DNA of 64,000 bases, taken from Ustilago trichophora (Eukaryota; Basidiomycota; Ustilaginomycetes; Ustilaginales; Ustilaginaceae). Location of the stretch: NCBI GenBank assembly GCA_900323505.1, contig OOIN01000007.1, positions 186,001-250,000 of the forward strand. The letters run 5' to 3'. Below, in pieces: positions 1 through 10,004 of this stretch. Both the position numbers and the translations under genes were made by a program. Below the pieces are notes generated by a model. That model was given only the letters and a program-made list of their open reading frames with translations, was not told the DNA's origin and ran no database searches. The first letter of the stretch is position 1. Each line of letters starts with the position of its first letter.

Positions 1-180
1 GTGAATTTGGAGTGCACAGGCACGGAATGAGTCGCGAAGCATGCTCCATCGGTTCAGGCTGTACAGGTCGGCATAGGGCCATGAGTGGGGTCCGCAGGCG
101 AGAAGTCCCATGGCGCGCGAGACTTCTCGACGGATCGCTTCGGCTGCCAAACGGTCGTATTCGGACTCTTTGTCTGCGTT

Positions 181-224
<44 letters not shown>

Positions 225-1098
225 TTGTGGATGCTGCTGTGGCTGTCGTGGTAGATTTGGAAGTTGCAGAGTTGGAGATGGGGGCGGCAGTGACGAGCGG
301 GAGCAAATGTCTACGAGCATACCCAATAGCCTCGTTCATGCTGTCCGGTGTACGAGTCCTTGTAAGCTCGATGAATTCTTGCAGTCTCAAATTGAACTCG
401 AGCGGCGTTCTGATCTTGCGAAGTGTAGCCTTGTTTTCGGAACACCATGCTAGGGCCAATGTGCAGCTTGGCTTCTGTACACCTTGCCCATCCGCATCGC
501 CTCCTTTATTCCACCCTGGAGGACACAACGAATCTTCGATACGAGCGACTTCCTCAAACAGCTGCAAGTCAACCAGATCGAGAATCCCTCTGCTCTCGGC
601 CAATTCATGCGCAGCACTTCGATATCCGCGCCTTAGCATGTAGTCGACAATCATCCGATCGAGCCTAGTTTTGGACCACTCGGAGAACTCGGCTGAGTCG
701 GCATCTTGAATGTTGTGAAGGGATGCTAGATGATCGGTGCGGGATTGAGCCATTCTGAGGCTGGTTTTGGCAGCATCGGATAGCGGGGCAAGTTTGCGCT
801 TGAGCCCTTTGAGACGACCCAAGACTGCGTCGAGGCTTTTCTCCACCTCGGCGGAGCCAGATGAGGTCGAAGGAGAGGAGAGTGATTTAGTGGCATCGGC
901 AAAGGTGGTACTGGCAAAGAGTAGTTCGCGCTCAACCAGTCGCTGTTGGGTTTTCTGCTGACGTCGAAGCTCGTCGAATGGAACTCGGGCAAAGGGGGCT
1001 TCGAGGAGTAGGATGCCGTCAAGGTTGGGAGCGTTGCTAGATGAGACAGCGAGTGTTTCGGTTGGAGGAGGTGCATCGATGGCCATGGATTCCATCAT
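1..1098 (-). CDS. FYV10: GID/CTLH E3 ligase subunit FYV10 (MAEA/Gid9-like), C-terminus outside window
   Basis: Probable FYV10/Gid9 (animal MAEA), one of the two RING-type subunits of the GID/CTLH ubiquitin ligase, which in yeast degrades gluconeogenic enzymes when glucose returns. The frame is open for 366 codons from the ATG at 1098 to the left edge, so only the N-terminal part is seen. It shows a helical N-terminus (about residues 40-130), a LisH-like segment at 145-177 (RLDRMIVDYMLRRGYRSAAH) and a CTLH region at about 178-250 (LALAWCSENKATLRKIRTPL). An alanine tract encoded by GCA repeats follows at about 294-306, then a CRA-like stretch begins. The C-terminal degenerate RING expected for the family lies beyond the edge. 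A second in-frame ATG at 1095 is an equally possible start. Family assignment rests on the LisH-CTLH order and wording; the gene name is inferred. Confidence 0.8.
183..221. repeat. GCT/AGC trinucleotide tract inside FYV10
   Basis: A near-perfect GCT run (GCA on the coding strand) encodes about 13 alanines in the FYV10 protein between the CTLH region and the downstream CRA-like region. Alanine rather than glutamine is the coding reading, because only that frame is continuous with the CTLH domain. Confidence 0.85.
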
Positions 1099-1424
1099 GC
1101 TGCCTTTAGAACGTTGAGAGAGCTGCTACTGATGATGATGAGGATGAAGATGGATGCGTAAAGACAAGTTGGACCCTAATTTACTGTAGATCAGTGCCAC
1201 ACGGTGCACAGTCCGCGCTGAATTTATCGAGGCGAAAGCTCAGTGAAAATGCATGTCCACGCTAAATGCATTCATTCACTTTTGTGGAGGCTGAACCCTC
1301 TCACATCGATTTCTTCTCTCATCACCATCACCACACTATCGCACTGTGATATCGTACAAGTAGCAAATTTAGCATGTTTCTGCAAATCCGTTCCACAGAG
1401 AGGTTTTGGCTTCTTGTGTTCGAT

Positions 1425-3569
1425 CTAAAGCAGTGCCGCAGTGGCCGAAGCAGCCGCACCAGGAATCCAAGCTTTAACTTCGATGCCCAGCTTCTCGCAT
1501 GTTTGCCTCCCCTTCTCTGCCCAGTATTCGGGTGTTTTGCCCTCGGCCACTCTGGCCAGTCTCTGCTTTTCTTCGATTGCCGTCTTCTCCTGACCGTAGC
1601 CAGTGATGCCGCCGGATTGAATAAAGGCGCTGACGTTGGACTGAAATCGCAAGGTTTCGAGCACGCCAATGGTTTGCAACAGCACATCGTCGAGTCTGCT
1701 TTCTGGCATGGGTTTCTTTTTGCTCTTCTTCGCGCCTTGGCCTTGGGCAGCTTCGGTTGATTCTTCTTGTTCAATATCCATCTTTACCTCGGTCGCAGCA
1801 GCAGCAGTGATGGCAGCAGCAGCATCGTTACCAATGGATAGATCAGAATCATACTCCAACTCTGCCTCCACCTCGATCTCGGTCTCGGCCTCCCCTTCAA
1901 CCGTCGAAATAGGCAACTGCTGAAGAATAAACTTCTTCATCCTCCCCGCCTCCACCTTATCAAACTCTGGAATCACCAACTGGTTCCAAGGCTGCAATCT
2001 CGCCTTTGCCACGCTATCATCCACCAACACCGTATTGCTGGCTCCCCAAGGACCCAACTCTTCCGCCGTCTTTGCCGCCTCTAGTGCAGCCGAAATTGGC
2101 CTGGGCTGGGCCTTCTCCTCCTTTGCGTGCTGATTGTTCTTCTTTGCCTTATCCTTTTTGGGTGCTGTAGGGGCGCTAGCGGGAGCCGAGCTGGTGCGAG
2201 CGTCGTCCGGCCGAAGTTGGTCCTGCTGATCTCGGACCTCGGCAAGCAGTCGACCCGGAGAAGGAAGATCGTGAGCAAAAGCGTTGAGTTCGGCCCAAAC
2301 AATCTCGAGATCCTTGACAGACTCGGCTTTGTGCTGGAAGAATCGGGTGGGGACCAGCGTGTCTCGTGCCCAGACGCGAAGGAATTGGGATCGTACCGAA
2401 TCGTCAAAGCTCGCCCGCAGCATACTGTCCACGTTGTAGGGTTGGGCAGAGGACCAAACGACGACTTCAGCTTTTCCTGCTGAACGCGGTTCCACCACCT
2501 CTGCTTTCTCGCCATCAACGTCCGAATCGGAATCAAGTTTCGTCGGCCAAAAGTGCGCTCCATGAGGCTTACCCCCTGCCTCGATCACCTTTCCTTTCCC
2601 TGCATCACTTTCAGGGAGACCAAGACAGTACTGCAAGAAGCAGAGCAAGTACGGCCTCGGTATGGCCCTGACCGAATCCAACGCCCTTCCATTGCCTCTT
2701 TTGGCCCTAAAGACAAGCGTACCATTCAGATCTAGCACTACTAGGAGCTTCCGATCCGCCGCCTCTTGCTCGGTGAGCTTCTTTGACCCTTGTTTGGCCT
2801 GTGCGATGTACTCGGGCCGAGGGGCGGCGCGGATGGCTGGTGGAAGGCGGTACATCGGGTGCTGATGAGGTGGTGGTGGACGATAGGAGGAGGGATGGGT
2901 GGGTGTACCTGATGCGGATGGGGTTCGAGAGTATGGCTGGTATCGTGAGGATGCGCCTGTGTGGTAGTCTCGGGAGTGTTGGAAGTGTGGTTGCGGGTAA
3001 GGGTTATATCCCTGGGACGGTGCATAGTAGGAATGTGGATGAGGATAGGCCGCGTCGGAATGGTGCGCAGCAGCAGCAGAAGCAGCCGCAGCGTCCCGCA
3101 TTTTCTTTGGCGCAGCAGGTGCACCCTTTACACTCTTTCGAGCAGCGGCCGAAGAAGCGCCGTTCCGACTCTCTTTTGGCTGTTGCTGCGCAGCTGCGTA
3201 TCCCGCTCCGTACTGTTGCGGATACGCGTGCTGGTGATAACTCTGATCATATCCGCCCCAACCCCCTTGATACCCCTGCGCTCGATTATACGCATATGCA
3301 TCATGCCATGTACTTGCATACCCCTGCACATGATCGAACCTGCTTCCTCCTCGGTGGTCGCGGTGATACTCGCTCGGGTAAGCATTGTAGTAATCCCTCT
3401 GATACTCGGGCGGATATCCACCATCTGTATAATAGCCAGCAGTAGCATAGCCATCATACGCTCCACCTCGATTATGATCCGCCGCTGCATTTGACCCTTG
3501 ATGATATGCATCATGCCGACGACTGCCCGAAGCATGTCGGTAATGCGGATGATGATAGGGCGCCGACAT
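1425..3569 (-). CDS. FCP1/NIF-homology (HAD-type phosphatase fold) protein with disordered N-terminus
   Basis: A 714-residue protein if translation starts at the ATG at 3569; an upstream in-frame ATG at 3671 would add 34 residues but precedes a less typical N-terminus. Residues 1-270 are Tyr/His/Gly/Ser-rich and disordered. A NIF (FCP1/SCP) domain follows, beginning with VVLDLNGTLV at about 276-285, continuing through EVVVWSSAQP and ending with VLVDDSVAKARLQPWN near 515. The domain holds two low-complexity insertions. In active FCP/SCP phosphatases the first motif is DxDGT; here the second Asp is Asn (N282), so activity is uncertain. An acidic stretch (EVEAELEYDSD) precedes the C-terminus. 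Substrate and location are unknown; such domains usually dephosphorylate phosphoserine in proteins such as the RNA polymerase II tail. Confidence 0.75.
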   Translation of the reverse strand: MSAPYHHPHYRHASGSRRHDAYHQGSNAAADHNRGGAYDGYATAGYYTDGGYPPEYQRDYYNAYPSEYHRDHRGGSRFDHVQGYASTWHDAYAYNRAQGYQGGWGGYDQSYHQHAYPQQYGAGYAAAQQQPKESRNGASSAAARKSVKGAPAAPKKMRDAAAASAAAAHHSDAAYPHPHSYYAPSQGYNPYPQPHFQHSRDYHTGASSRYQPYSRTPSASGTPTHPSSYRPPPPHQHPMYRLPPAIRAAPRPEYIAQAKQGSKKLTEQEAADRKLLVVLDLNGTLVFRAKRGNGRALDSVRAIPRPYLLCFLQYCLGLPESDAGKGKVIEAGGKPHGAHFWPTKLDSDSDVDGEKAEVVEPRSAGKAEVVVWSSAQPYNVDSMLRASFDDSVRSQFLRVWARDTLVPTRFFQHKAESVKDLEIVWAELNAFAHDLPSPGRLLAEVRDQQDQLRPDDARTSSAPASAPTAPKKDKAKKNNQHAKEEKAQPRPISAALEAAKTAEELGPWGASNTVLVDDSVAKARLQPWNQLVIPEFDKVEAGRMKKFILQQLPISTVEGEAETEIEVEAELEYDSDLSIGNDAAAAITAAAATEVKMDIEQEESTEAAQGQGAKKSKKKPMPESRLDDVLLQTIGVLETLRFQSNVSAFIQSGGITGYGQEKTAIEEKQRLARVAEGKTPEYWAEKGRQTCEKLGIEVKAWIPGAAASATAALL

Positions 3570-4074
3570 GTTGGCTGGTAGCAGCACCACCGAAGCTGGA
3601 CCGAGGCGTGTTGGTTTATGAAGGAGAAGCGTAGCTGTACGAATCAAGATATTTCCACGAGGGGGGACCATGCGCCTTGATCAAAGGTTAGAGAGGGGTT
3701 TTCAAAAGAGAGTCTGTATGAGAGAGGAGGAGGAGGAGGAGGAGAAAAATGGGGCAGCGAAGAAGGAATGTGGAAATGAAATTTTCGGGTCGCCGAAATC
3801 CGAGAAAAGCAGCAAAATCACACAAACGCGCCTCGCGTAGGCAATGAAAAGAGAGAAAACAAAAACAGAGGCAGCACACGGCGATGTGATTTTGAATAAT
3901 GTCTGGCTGCAGGGTCTTCTTTCACGCTGATGTCACTCGAATGCTCCGCACGCTCCATCCACACTTTCCATCTCTCAAACATCCACCACCACACCGTCCT
4001 CAACAGCAAGATCGCATCTCATCACAACTGCCACACACACACAATTACAAACACACAAGTGGGCGTAGATCACC
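3570..4074. other. Divergent intergenic region between the FCP1-like and membrane-protein genes
   Basis: About 500 bp separating two divergent start codons. It holds a purine-rich GGA repeat near 3727-3745 and a run of CA-rich sequence upstream of the rightward gene, as expected for two leaders and a shared promoter. No ORF here looks coding. Confidence 0.5.
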
Positions 4075-5382
4075 ATGCGACATCGCACATCATCAAGCGA
4101 TGGCTACTCCTCCACAAATTCATCCCCTACTACTCGCCAACGCACCTTGAACCATCCACCTCGTCCAACCTCGCTTCGTTCACGACACCGCGCATCTCAG
4201 CCATCTCAACCATCCCCCTTCGGCCCAATGGCCACTCTTGTCCGACTGGCCATCTTTGCTGCCATATTGGCATTTACAGTCCCCTACATCAAGCCTTACA
4301 TCTTTGGCTCATCCAGCGCCACCACATCTTCCGACCTTGTCAAGAATACAACCGGCGAATTGAGGGCGGTAAAGAACTCCTACCATCACGTCAGCCAGAG
4401 AAACACAGATACAGACAATCAAACCAACGAACAAGGCGAGATCGACGTATTCAACTTCAGACATGAAGATTATCTCTCCTCTGCAAAGGGCTTGGTCAAG
4501 GAGGATGGGAACAAGAATAAGAAGGATAAGGATGTTGCAAAGCCGAGTGCGGTTGGTGTCGTCGCTCAATCTCGGCCCAAAACGAGAAGCTCGCGACCCA
4601 CAAATCAACATTCTTCCTATTCCAACGACTTTGATCATGACAAAGACTCCACCAACCACCACAACCAAGCATCAACCCTCCTCACCATCATCACCAACAT
4701 CCTTTCCATCCTCTACAACCTTGTCCGTATCCTCCTTCAATTCATCCTAATCATCCCTTTAACCCACATTTTCCACTTTACACTCTACCTCATCACCACC
4801 TTTTACAACTTGATCCGTTTGGTCGTATCACACGTTTTACGACCGATTGTTTACATGTCTGCTCCTTTGACATATCTTTTTTCGGGGATTTTATTCGTTT
4901 TTATTCTTACTCCTTGGAATCTTGTTGAGAGGGTTGTTGTCGAGTTGTATCCTGTTTATGTGTTTTTGGGTGTTGCTACGGTGGTTGGGGTAGCAATGGG
5001 GTTGGTTGCGGCGGGGGTTTTGTATTTTAGTGCTTTTATTTTTGTTGATCGGGTACAGGGTTCTGCTTCGAATCAGGTGGTTGGAAAGGGTAAGAAGAGG
5101 TTGATGGAAGAAGATTTAGATTTTTCAAATCAGGACGCTTCATCCAGCAATTCGACCCCTCCTACTAATCGACACGGGTTGAACCAAACAGAATTTTACC
5201 CATACCAACAACAACAGGGAGGAGGAGGATACTTTTCTCCTTCCGCACCACCAACAGCATCCTTTAATTCCCCTCGGATCAGCCCATCTCTACAATATCG
5301 CTCCTATAGTAATAGTGGTGCGAATTCCAAGCCGTATGCATCCTACACGAATAGCAGTGTAAAGCGTCCATCTTTTGGATAA
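4075..5382 (+). CDS. Multi-pass membrane protein, function unknown
   Basis: A 435-residue protein. The first 51 residues are basic and Ser/Thr-rich; a hydrophobic segment at about 55-72 (LVRLAIFAAILAFTVPYI) could be a signal anchor, and the ATG at codon 52 (position 4228) is a possible alternative start. A charged region (80-195) with a KNKKDKD basic patch follows. Residues 199-324 are strongly hydrophobic and probably form four or five membrane segments, ending in a Gly/Val-rich helix. The C-terminal 110 residues are polar and Ser/Pro/Gln-rich. The hydrophobic block is noticeably T-rich compared with neighbouring coding DNA. It is convergent with the RING gene, only 222 bp away. I do not recognise the family; secretory-pathway or nuclear-envelope residence would be a guess. 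Confidence 0.7.
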   Translation: MRHRTSSSDGYSSTNSSPTTRQRTLNHPPRPTSLRSRHRASQPSQPSPFGPMATLVRLAIFAAILAFTVPYIKPYIFGSSSATTSSDLVKNTTGELRAVKNSYHHVSQRNTDTDNQTNEQGEIDVFNFRHEDYLSSAKGLVKEDGNKNKKDKDVAKPSAVGVVAQSRPKTRSSRPTNQHSSYSNDFDHDKDSTNHHNQASTLLTIITNILSILYNLVRILLQFILIIPLTHIFHFTLYLITTFYNLIRLVVSHVLRPIVYMSAPLTYLFSGILFVFILTPWNLVERVVVELYPVYVFLGVATVVGVAMGLVAAGVLYFSAFIFVDRVQGSASNQVVGKGKKRLMEEDLDFSNQDASSSNSTPPTNRHGLNQTEFYPYQQQQGGGGYFSPSAPPTASFNSPRISPSLQYRSYSNSGANSKPYASYTNSSVKRPSFG

Positions 5383-5604
5383 ACCGTCTCCCCTTCCCTT
5401 TTCCGAAATGGTACTTTTCTCACCGGTGGCTCAGAACCTATGTCTGTATGTGCGTTCTCAAGAATGACAGATTACCCTGCAGGCCGTCTTGATACTTGTT
5501 TGTCTGAAAGATTTGCAAAAAAAAATAAAAAAAATAAAAATAAAAAAAGAGAAAAACAGGGGTGATGATGCATACATGCTGAAACAGTGTGAGAGAGGCT
5601 AGGC

Positions 5605-7900
5605 TTACTCGTCATCATCGTCTTCGTCATCTACGATGCGAGCTCGACGACGACGGGCGCTGCTATCTGTGCTGCTGCCGAGATGATGTGTTTCGTGCCC
5701 GCCAGCGTCGCTTTCGCTGTGCATGTCTTGGTCGCCACTGTCGCTGACGCCTTCCTCTTCGTCGCCGTCGTCGTCATCATCGTCATCTTCATTGTCATCG
5801 TCGTCAGCGACTCGCCTTCCACCCCTTCGACCTCGGTACTCGACACTCGAATCCCGCTCCTCGCCTTCATCGCTGTCCGAAATCTCGATGGTCGACCCAC
5901 GACCGCCTCTCCGAGGTCCTGGGAGGAAGTCATCCTCTTCCTCATCGTGGTATCCACCATATCCTTCAACATTGCTACCTTCATCCTCGCTGTCACTGCC
6001 GTCAAAGTAGTTGGGCCGGTCGGTATCCTCCCCTTCCCCCTCCTCAAAGTCGTCGCGTACGATGAAATCGTCCATCTCTTCATCATCTTCGTCCTCATCC
6101 TCGTCCTCGCCATCACGGCCACCATGACGCCCCCTGAACTGACGATCTCTCTCGGCATAAGCTCGTACCACATGCTCATTGTCCGAAGAGTCAATGTAGG
6201 TGATGCCCTCAGAGTCATCGGGCCGATCGAGCCTGTTACCGCGGTGCATTGCCTCTGAACCGCCGTGTCTTGCCTCGAACTCGGCAAGACGATCGGCAAG
6301 CACTCCGTTGCGACGGGCTCTGCGTGGAACACGAATCCCATCATCATCGCCCTCGCTATCCATATCAGAGTCAAAGTCGCCCACGTCATCCCATTCACCA
6401 CCACGGAATTCTTCATAGTCCGAGAGAGAGTCGTACTCGATCCCGCACGAAGGGTTGCTGCAAGCTCCGTCAAAGATCTCGGATCCGCAGCTACCACAGC
6501 GAGGTACGCCATCCACCTCGTCAAAGATGATGCGGCGAGGACCGTCTTGATCGAAAATGTCCTCCCAGAGCTTGGCACCCTTGGGCAGATCTTGACCCTT
6601 GAGACGCGCCTTGTCATCCTGGCCTAGCATTGCTGTGCTTGATTCTGCCACCTGCGAATCCAGGTTGGCTTGTTTGCTGAGTTTGAGCCCTTCGTCAACT
6701 TTGTCGAGCATGTCTCTGACCAGATAGACTTCAACAGGAGGGCATGCCAGCTCGGTTCGGCAAGAAGGGCAGATCTTTTTACGTTTGAGGGTGCGCGTGC
6801 GATTGTATCGTTCAATCTCGGGTTGGGACCAGCCTTGAGGTGCTGCAGCCTCACTTGCGAGAGGCTTTGTAAACCAAGAGCGCAAGCAATGAATGCAAAA
6901 GACGTGTCCACAGGGTGCTAGCACGCACGGTCGGAAGGAAGGTTCGAGGCAAATGTGGCAGATGCACTGGCCGTGAAGGTTTTCAAAGATGCTGTGTTGA
7001 GCGCTGATGAGACCGGCATTTTGGTCGGTCTTGGCTTTGGACTCGGCCAGCTGGATCTCGAGCTGACGAATGCGGAGCTGAAGCGAGACGGCGTCGGTTG
7101 CATTGATGCGTGGAGGATCCGCGTCTACAGCGGTGGAGAAGGAAGCTGAGCTGGGATGCGAGTCGACCTGAGAGTCATCAGAGCCAGCTCGCCTGCGCTT
7201 GCGAGGAGGAATGACGAGCTCGACACCATCGGATTCCACGTTGCTGCTAACGTCTGCCTCGACTGCAGCTGGGGATCCGTCGCCGACTCTCTCTTCATCG
7301 TCCTTGAACAGCTCGTTGGCGAGGTCAGTTGGTCGCTTTGATGTTGGCGAATTCTTGATGGGCGGGTCCTCCGACTTGGTTGGCACGCCGACTTTGCGCT
7401 TGGAGTTGCTACGTCTTGATGGAGAGACAACTTTGATCTCGTCGCTGCCAGATGTAGTAGATGGCGACTTGTTTTCGGCTGTGGCCTTGCTGGAGGAAGC
7501 ATCTGCCACATTTTGCTTTGCATTTGTTTTGGAGCTGGGAGACATGCTCGCAGTCGGCTTTGATGCGGCGGCGGTATCTTTGCCAGGGCTAAGACGGGTG
7601 CTCATTTTCTTTGACGGTTCGTCCGCGTGTGGTGGCGGCGTGACTGTATCTCGACCTGGTGGAGCGGAGCAGAGTAAGACAGGGAGAAAGAGGTGGAGTG
7701 AGCAGTTGTCAGCAGCAGGCAGGTGGTAGCTTTGAGGACTTACTCGAGCTTGGCTTTCGGTCGCGCTTGTTGCGGGCTGGCAATTTGCTGGTAGAAGGAA
7801 GAGGATTAGGTTCGATGACGACTTGGACCGATGTTTCTTCGGCAGCTTCCGAATTAGAAGTCCTGCGCCTGGGACTGGTACGTCTGGTGACTCCTTCCAT
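5605..7900 (-). CDS. RING-finger E3 ubiquitin ligase with acidic C-terminus (two exons)
   Basis: Exon 1 is 7744-7900, exon 2 5605-7655, with an 88-nt intron (7656-7743, GTAAGT...CCAG). Splicing joins an ATG in good context (gtcaagATGG) in frame to the main ORF and gives 735 residues; the unspliced ORF reaching 8019 would have a implausible hydrophobic leader. Residues 1-230 are basic, Ser-rich and disordered. A C3HC4 RING lies at about 281-352 (CICHICLEPS...CGHVFCIHCL...KICPSCR), with an insertion of some 25 residues before the last CxxC. A second cysteine cluster at about 438-462 (RCGSCGSEIFDGACSNPSC) may be a small zinc ribbon. The tail is highly acidic, with Asp/Glu runs. The layout recalls CHFR-like nuclear ligases, but no FHA domain is visible, so only E3 ligase activity is proposed. 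Confidence 0.8.
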
Positions 7901-9035
7901 CTTGACTCGTGCGCACAGCCTATGGATGCTTGAATGTAGCCGCGAATCGACTTGCTGGAGTCTGTCACACTTGCGATATCGGCTTGGCCAAAAGGTGCTA
8001 GAGGTGGGTGCGGAATCAAATTAGTGATGAGGATGATGATGGTGGTGGTGGTCGTAGATGAAGTGGAGCGGACCGAATTGAGATGGTTGCAATCTGAGTG
8101 GCGTTGATGTGGTTTGTAGTGGTGGCGGTGGTGGTAGCAAGGTGACAGGTGTTTGTGAGCGGTATGTTGGTATTTGTGAATGCGATGGTGGGCTGAGGGT
8201 TGCGCGGATGGTGTGATGCTGATTGTGATGAATGATGGTAGGTATGCAAGTGTTGGTGGGGTGTGGCTTGACTGGCCAGATGCGTAGAGAGGCAGAATTG
8301 TGGTGGTACTCTAGTTAACTTAATGCTTTACGAATGAATAGGTTCTTGCAATCTTTGTCGTGCGCAAAACACTGTCGAGATGGCCGTGAGCGATATCAGG
8401 AATTGGTTGGTCGGAAGAGCCGTTGTCACTGTGAGAATCGTAGCCTTTTGTCGTCGGCAAAAGGATGGCTGTGGTCGGATGCTGCGTCAAGAAGAAGAAA
8501 GACAGTGCAAGCTCAGCGTGTGGTTACTGTACTGTACTGTACTGTACAAAATGTGCTTTCTGCATGCTGCTATTCACAAAAAGCTCGGACCCTGGCGCAG
8601 TTGTCTTCCTCTGCGCTCAGCTGAACCAGGCGCGTGAATTTCTCAGAAGAGAAAGAGGAAGTGTGCTTTCTCGCCGCGTCACACTCAGAACCGACTGACA
8701 CACACGGCACACGGCAGAGCAACACTACTGTGCACTGTACAGTACACAAGATCACTGCCAAAAGAGTCGAGGAAGAAATACCTACAGAGCTGTACTATAC
8801 ATAGAACCTTGTCTTGCCGGATAGAGTCACGCCGATGAACTCACACATGGATTGTGTCGGAGCCCTCATCACAGTTCAGAATAGCTTGTCAGGCTTGTTC
8901 AGACAGGCTGTCTTGAAGACTTGAAAAGAACAATCGGGTCACGATGACGGTGAGTGCTGGCATATGCCTATACGCCAAGCTGAACTCGTCTAGATTACAA
9001 ATGTACAGAGTGAGAGACGCAGAGAGATTTTGAGC
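7901..9035. other. Intergenic region upstream of the RING gene, downstream of arginase
   Basis: The first 400 bp hold the leader of the RING gene and GTG/GTT-rich low-complexity DNA (about 8020-8260). A TACTG tandem lies at 8525-8547 and a palindromic ACTGTACAGT at 8734-8743. The remainder is probably the 3' flank of arginase. No coding signal was found. Confidence 0.5.
8525..8547. repeat. Tandem TACTG repeat
   Basis: Four consecutive TACTG units ending in TAC form an imperfectly palindromic run. Related ACTGTAC motifs occur at 8734, 16140, 34966, 35493, 36355, 36602 and 36666, all outside exons. Confidence 0.8.
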
Positions 9036-10004
9036 TTAGAGAAGAGTCTCGCCCATGGCCGATCGAATGAGCGAGCATCCGACAGCGATGGTCTGTTGTG
9101 CTTCGCGGTCCTCGAGCAATGAAGGGTTGACCTCCATCAGATCCAGAGCGACCAGGCAACCAGTCTCGTACAGAGCCTCGCAGATGTAGTGGCCCTCACG
9201 GAAAGTGAGACCGCCTCGAACCGGTGTACCTGTGCTAGGCGCCACGCTGGGGTCGAGTGCATCCACGTCAAACGAGAGGTGAATGGGACGCTCACGCTTG
9301 CCTGGTGCACCGTTGACGTGGTCCAGTGCCATCTCGACCACCTTTCCGATGCCGTACTTGTCGACGTGGTGCATGCTGAAAGCCTTGATGTTGTTCTCCT
9401 TCAAGATCTTGCGCTCGCCAGCGTCAATGTCACGCAAGCCAATGTACACCAAACTGTCGGCACGCAGCAAAGGCTTCTTGGGAACCCACGAGTTGAACGG
9501 CTCCACATCGGTACCCTCCAATCCGAGCAAGAACGAGACGGGGCATCCGTGCAAGTTGCCAGACTCGGTAGTCTCTGGAGTGTTGATGTCTGCGTGCGCG
9601 TCGATCCAGATCAAGGCTGCATCCGGGTGGGCTCGCAGCGATCCGGATACGGTGCCGAGTGCCAGGCTGTGATCGCCTCCGAGGGTGAGAGGAAGCTTGC
9701 CTTGCTTGGCATGCGACTCGACCACTTCGGCGACTTCCTTGGTCACGGCAGAGACGGTGCGAGGCAGCTTCATGATGCCAATATCCGTGTCGTTTTCAAT
9801 ACCCTCGTTGAGATGGTCAAACGAGTGGTGGCCGTCAAAGTCGACTTTCCAGCCAAGAGACTCGAGCTGCTTGCAGATGCCTGCAGAGACCAAAGAGACA
9901 GGTCCCGTGTCGACACCCTTGCGCCTCTGTCCGCCCGAGAAGGGGCAGCCGACGATGGCCACCGTCTTTTCCTGAAGGTATCGCTCGTGAAGTGTCTTGG
10001 TCAT
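9036..10004 (-). CDS. CAR1: Arginase
   Basis: Arginase hydrolyses L-arginine to ornithine and urea, the first step of arginine catabolism, using a binuclear manganese centre. The protein is 322 residues, the family's usual length, in a single exon. Metal ligands are visible in order: GGDHSLALG (His112), DAHADINTP (Asp135, His137, Asp139) and SFDVDALDPSVAP (Asp246, Asp248). GPxxLVSAGI and the C-terminal LMEVNP motif also match. The ATG at 10004 is the only one: the reading frame stays open 143 codons further upstream, but without another ATG and with no similarity. The 1.5 kb upstream region is shared with the divergent SUB2 gene. Regulation by arginine or nitrogen would be expected from the family, but no site was identified. 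The yeast symbol CAR1 is used by orthology. Confidence 0.95.
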   Translation of the reverse strand: MTKTLHERYLQEKTVAIVGCPFSGGQRRKGVDTGPVSLVSAGICKQLESLGWKVDFDGHHSFDHLNEGIENDTDIGIMKLPRTVSAVTKEVAEVVESHAKQGKLPLTLGGDHSLALGTVSGSLRAHPDAALIWIDAHADINTPETTESGNLHGCPVSFLLGLEGTDVEPFNSWVPKKPLLRADSLVYIGLRDIDAGERKILKENNIKAFSMHHVDKYGIGKVVEMALDHVNGAPGKRERPIHLSFDVDALDPSVAPSTGTPVRGGLTFREGHYICEALYETGCLVALDLMEVNPSLLEDREAQQTIAVGCSLIRSAMGETLL

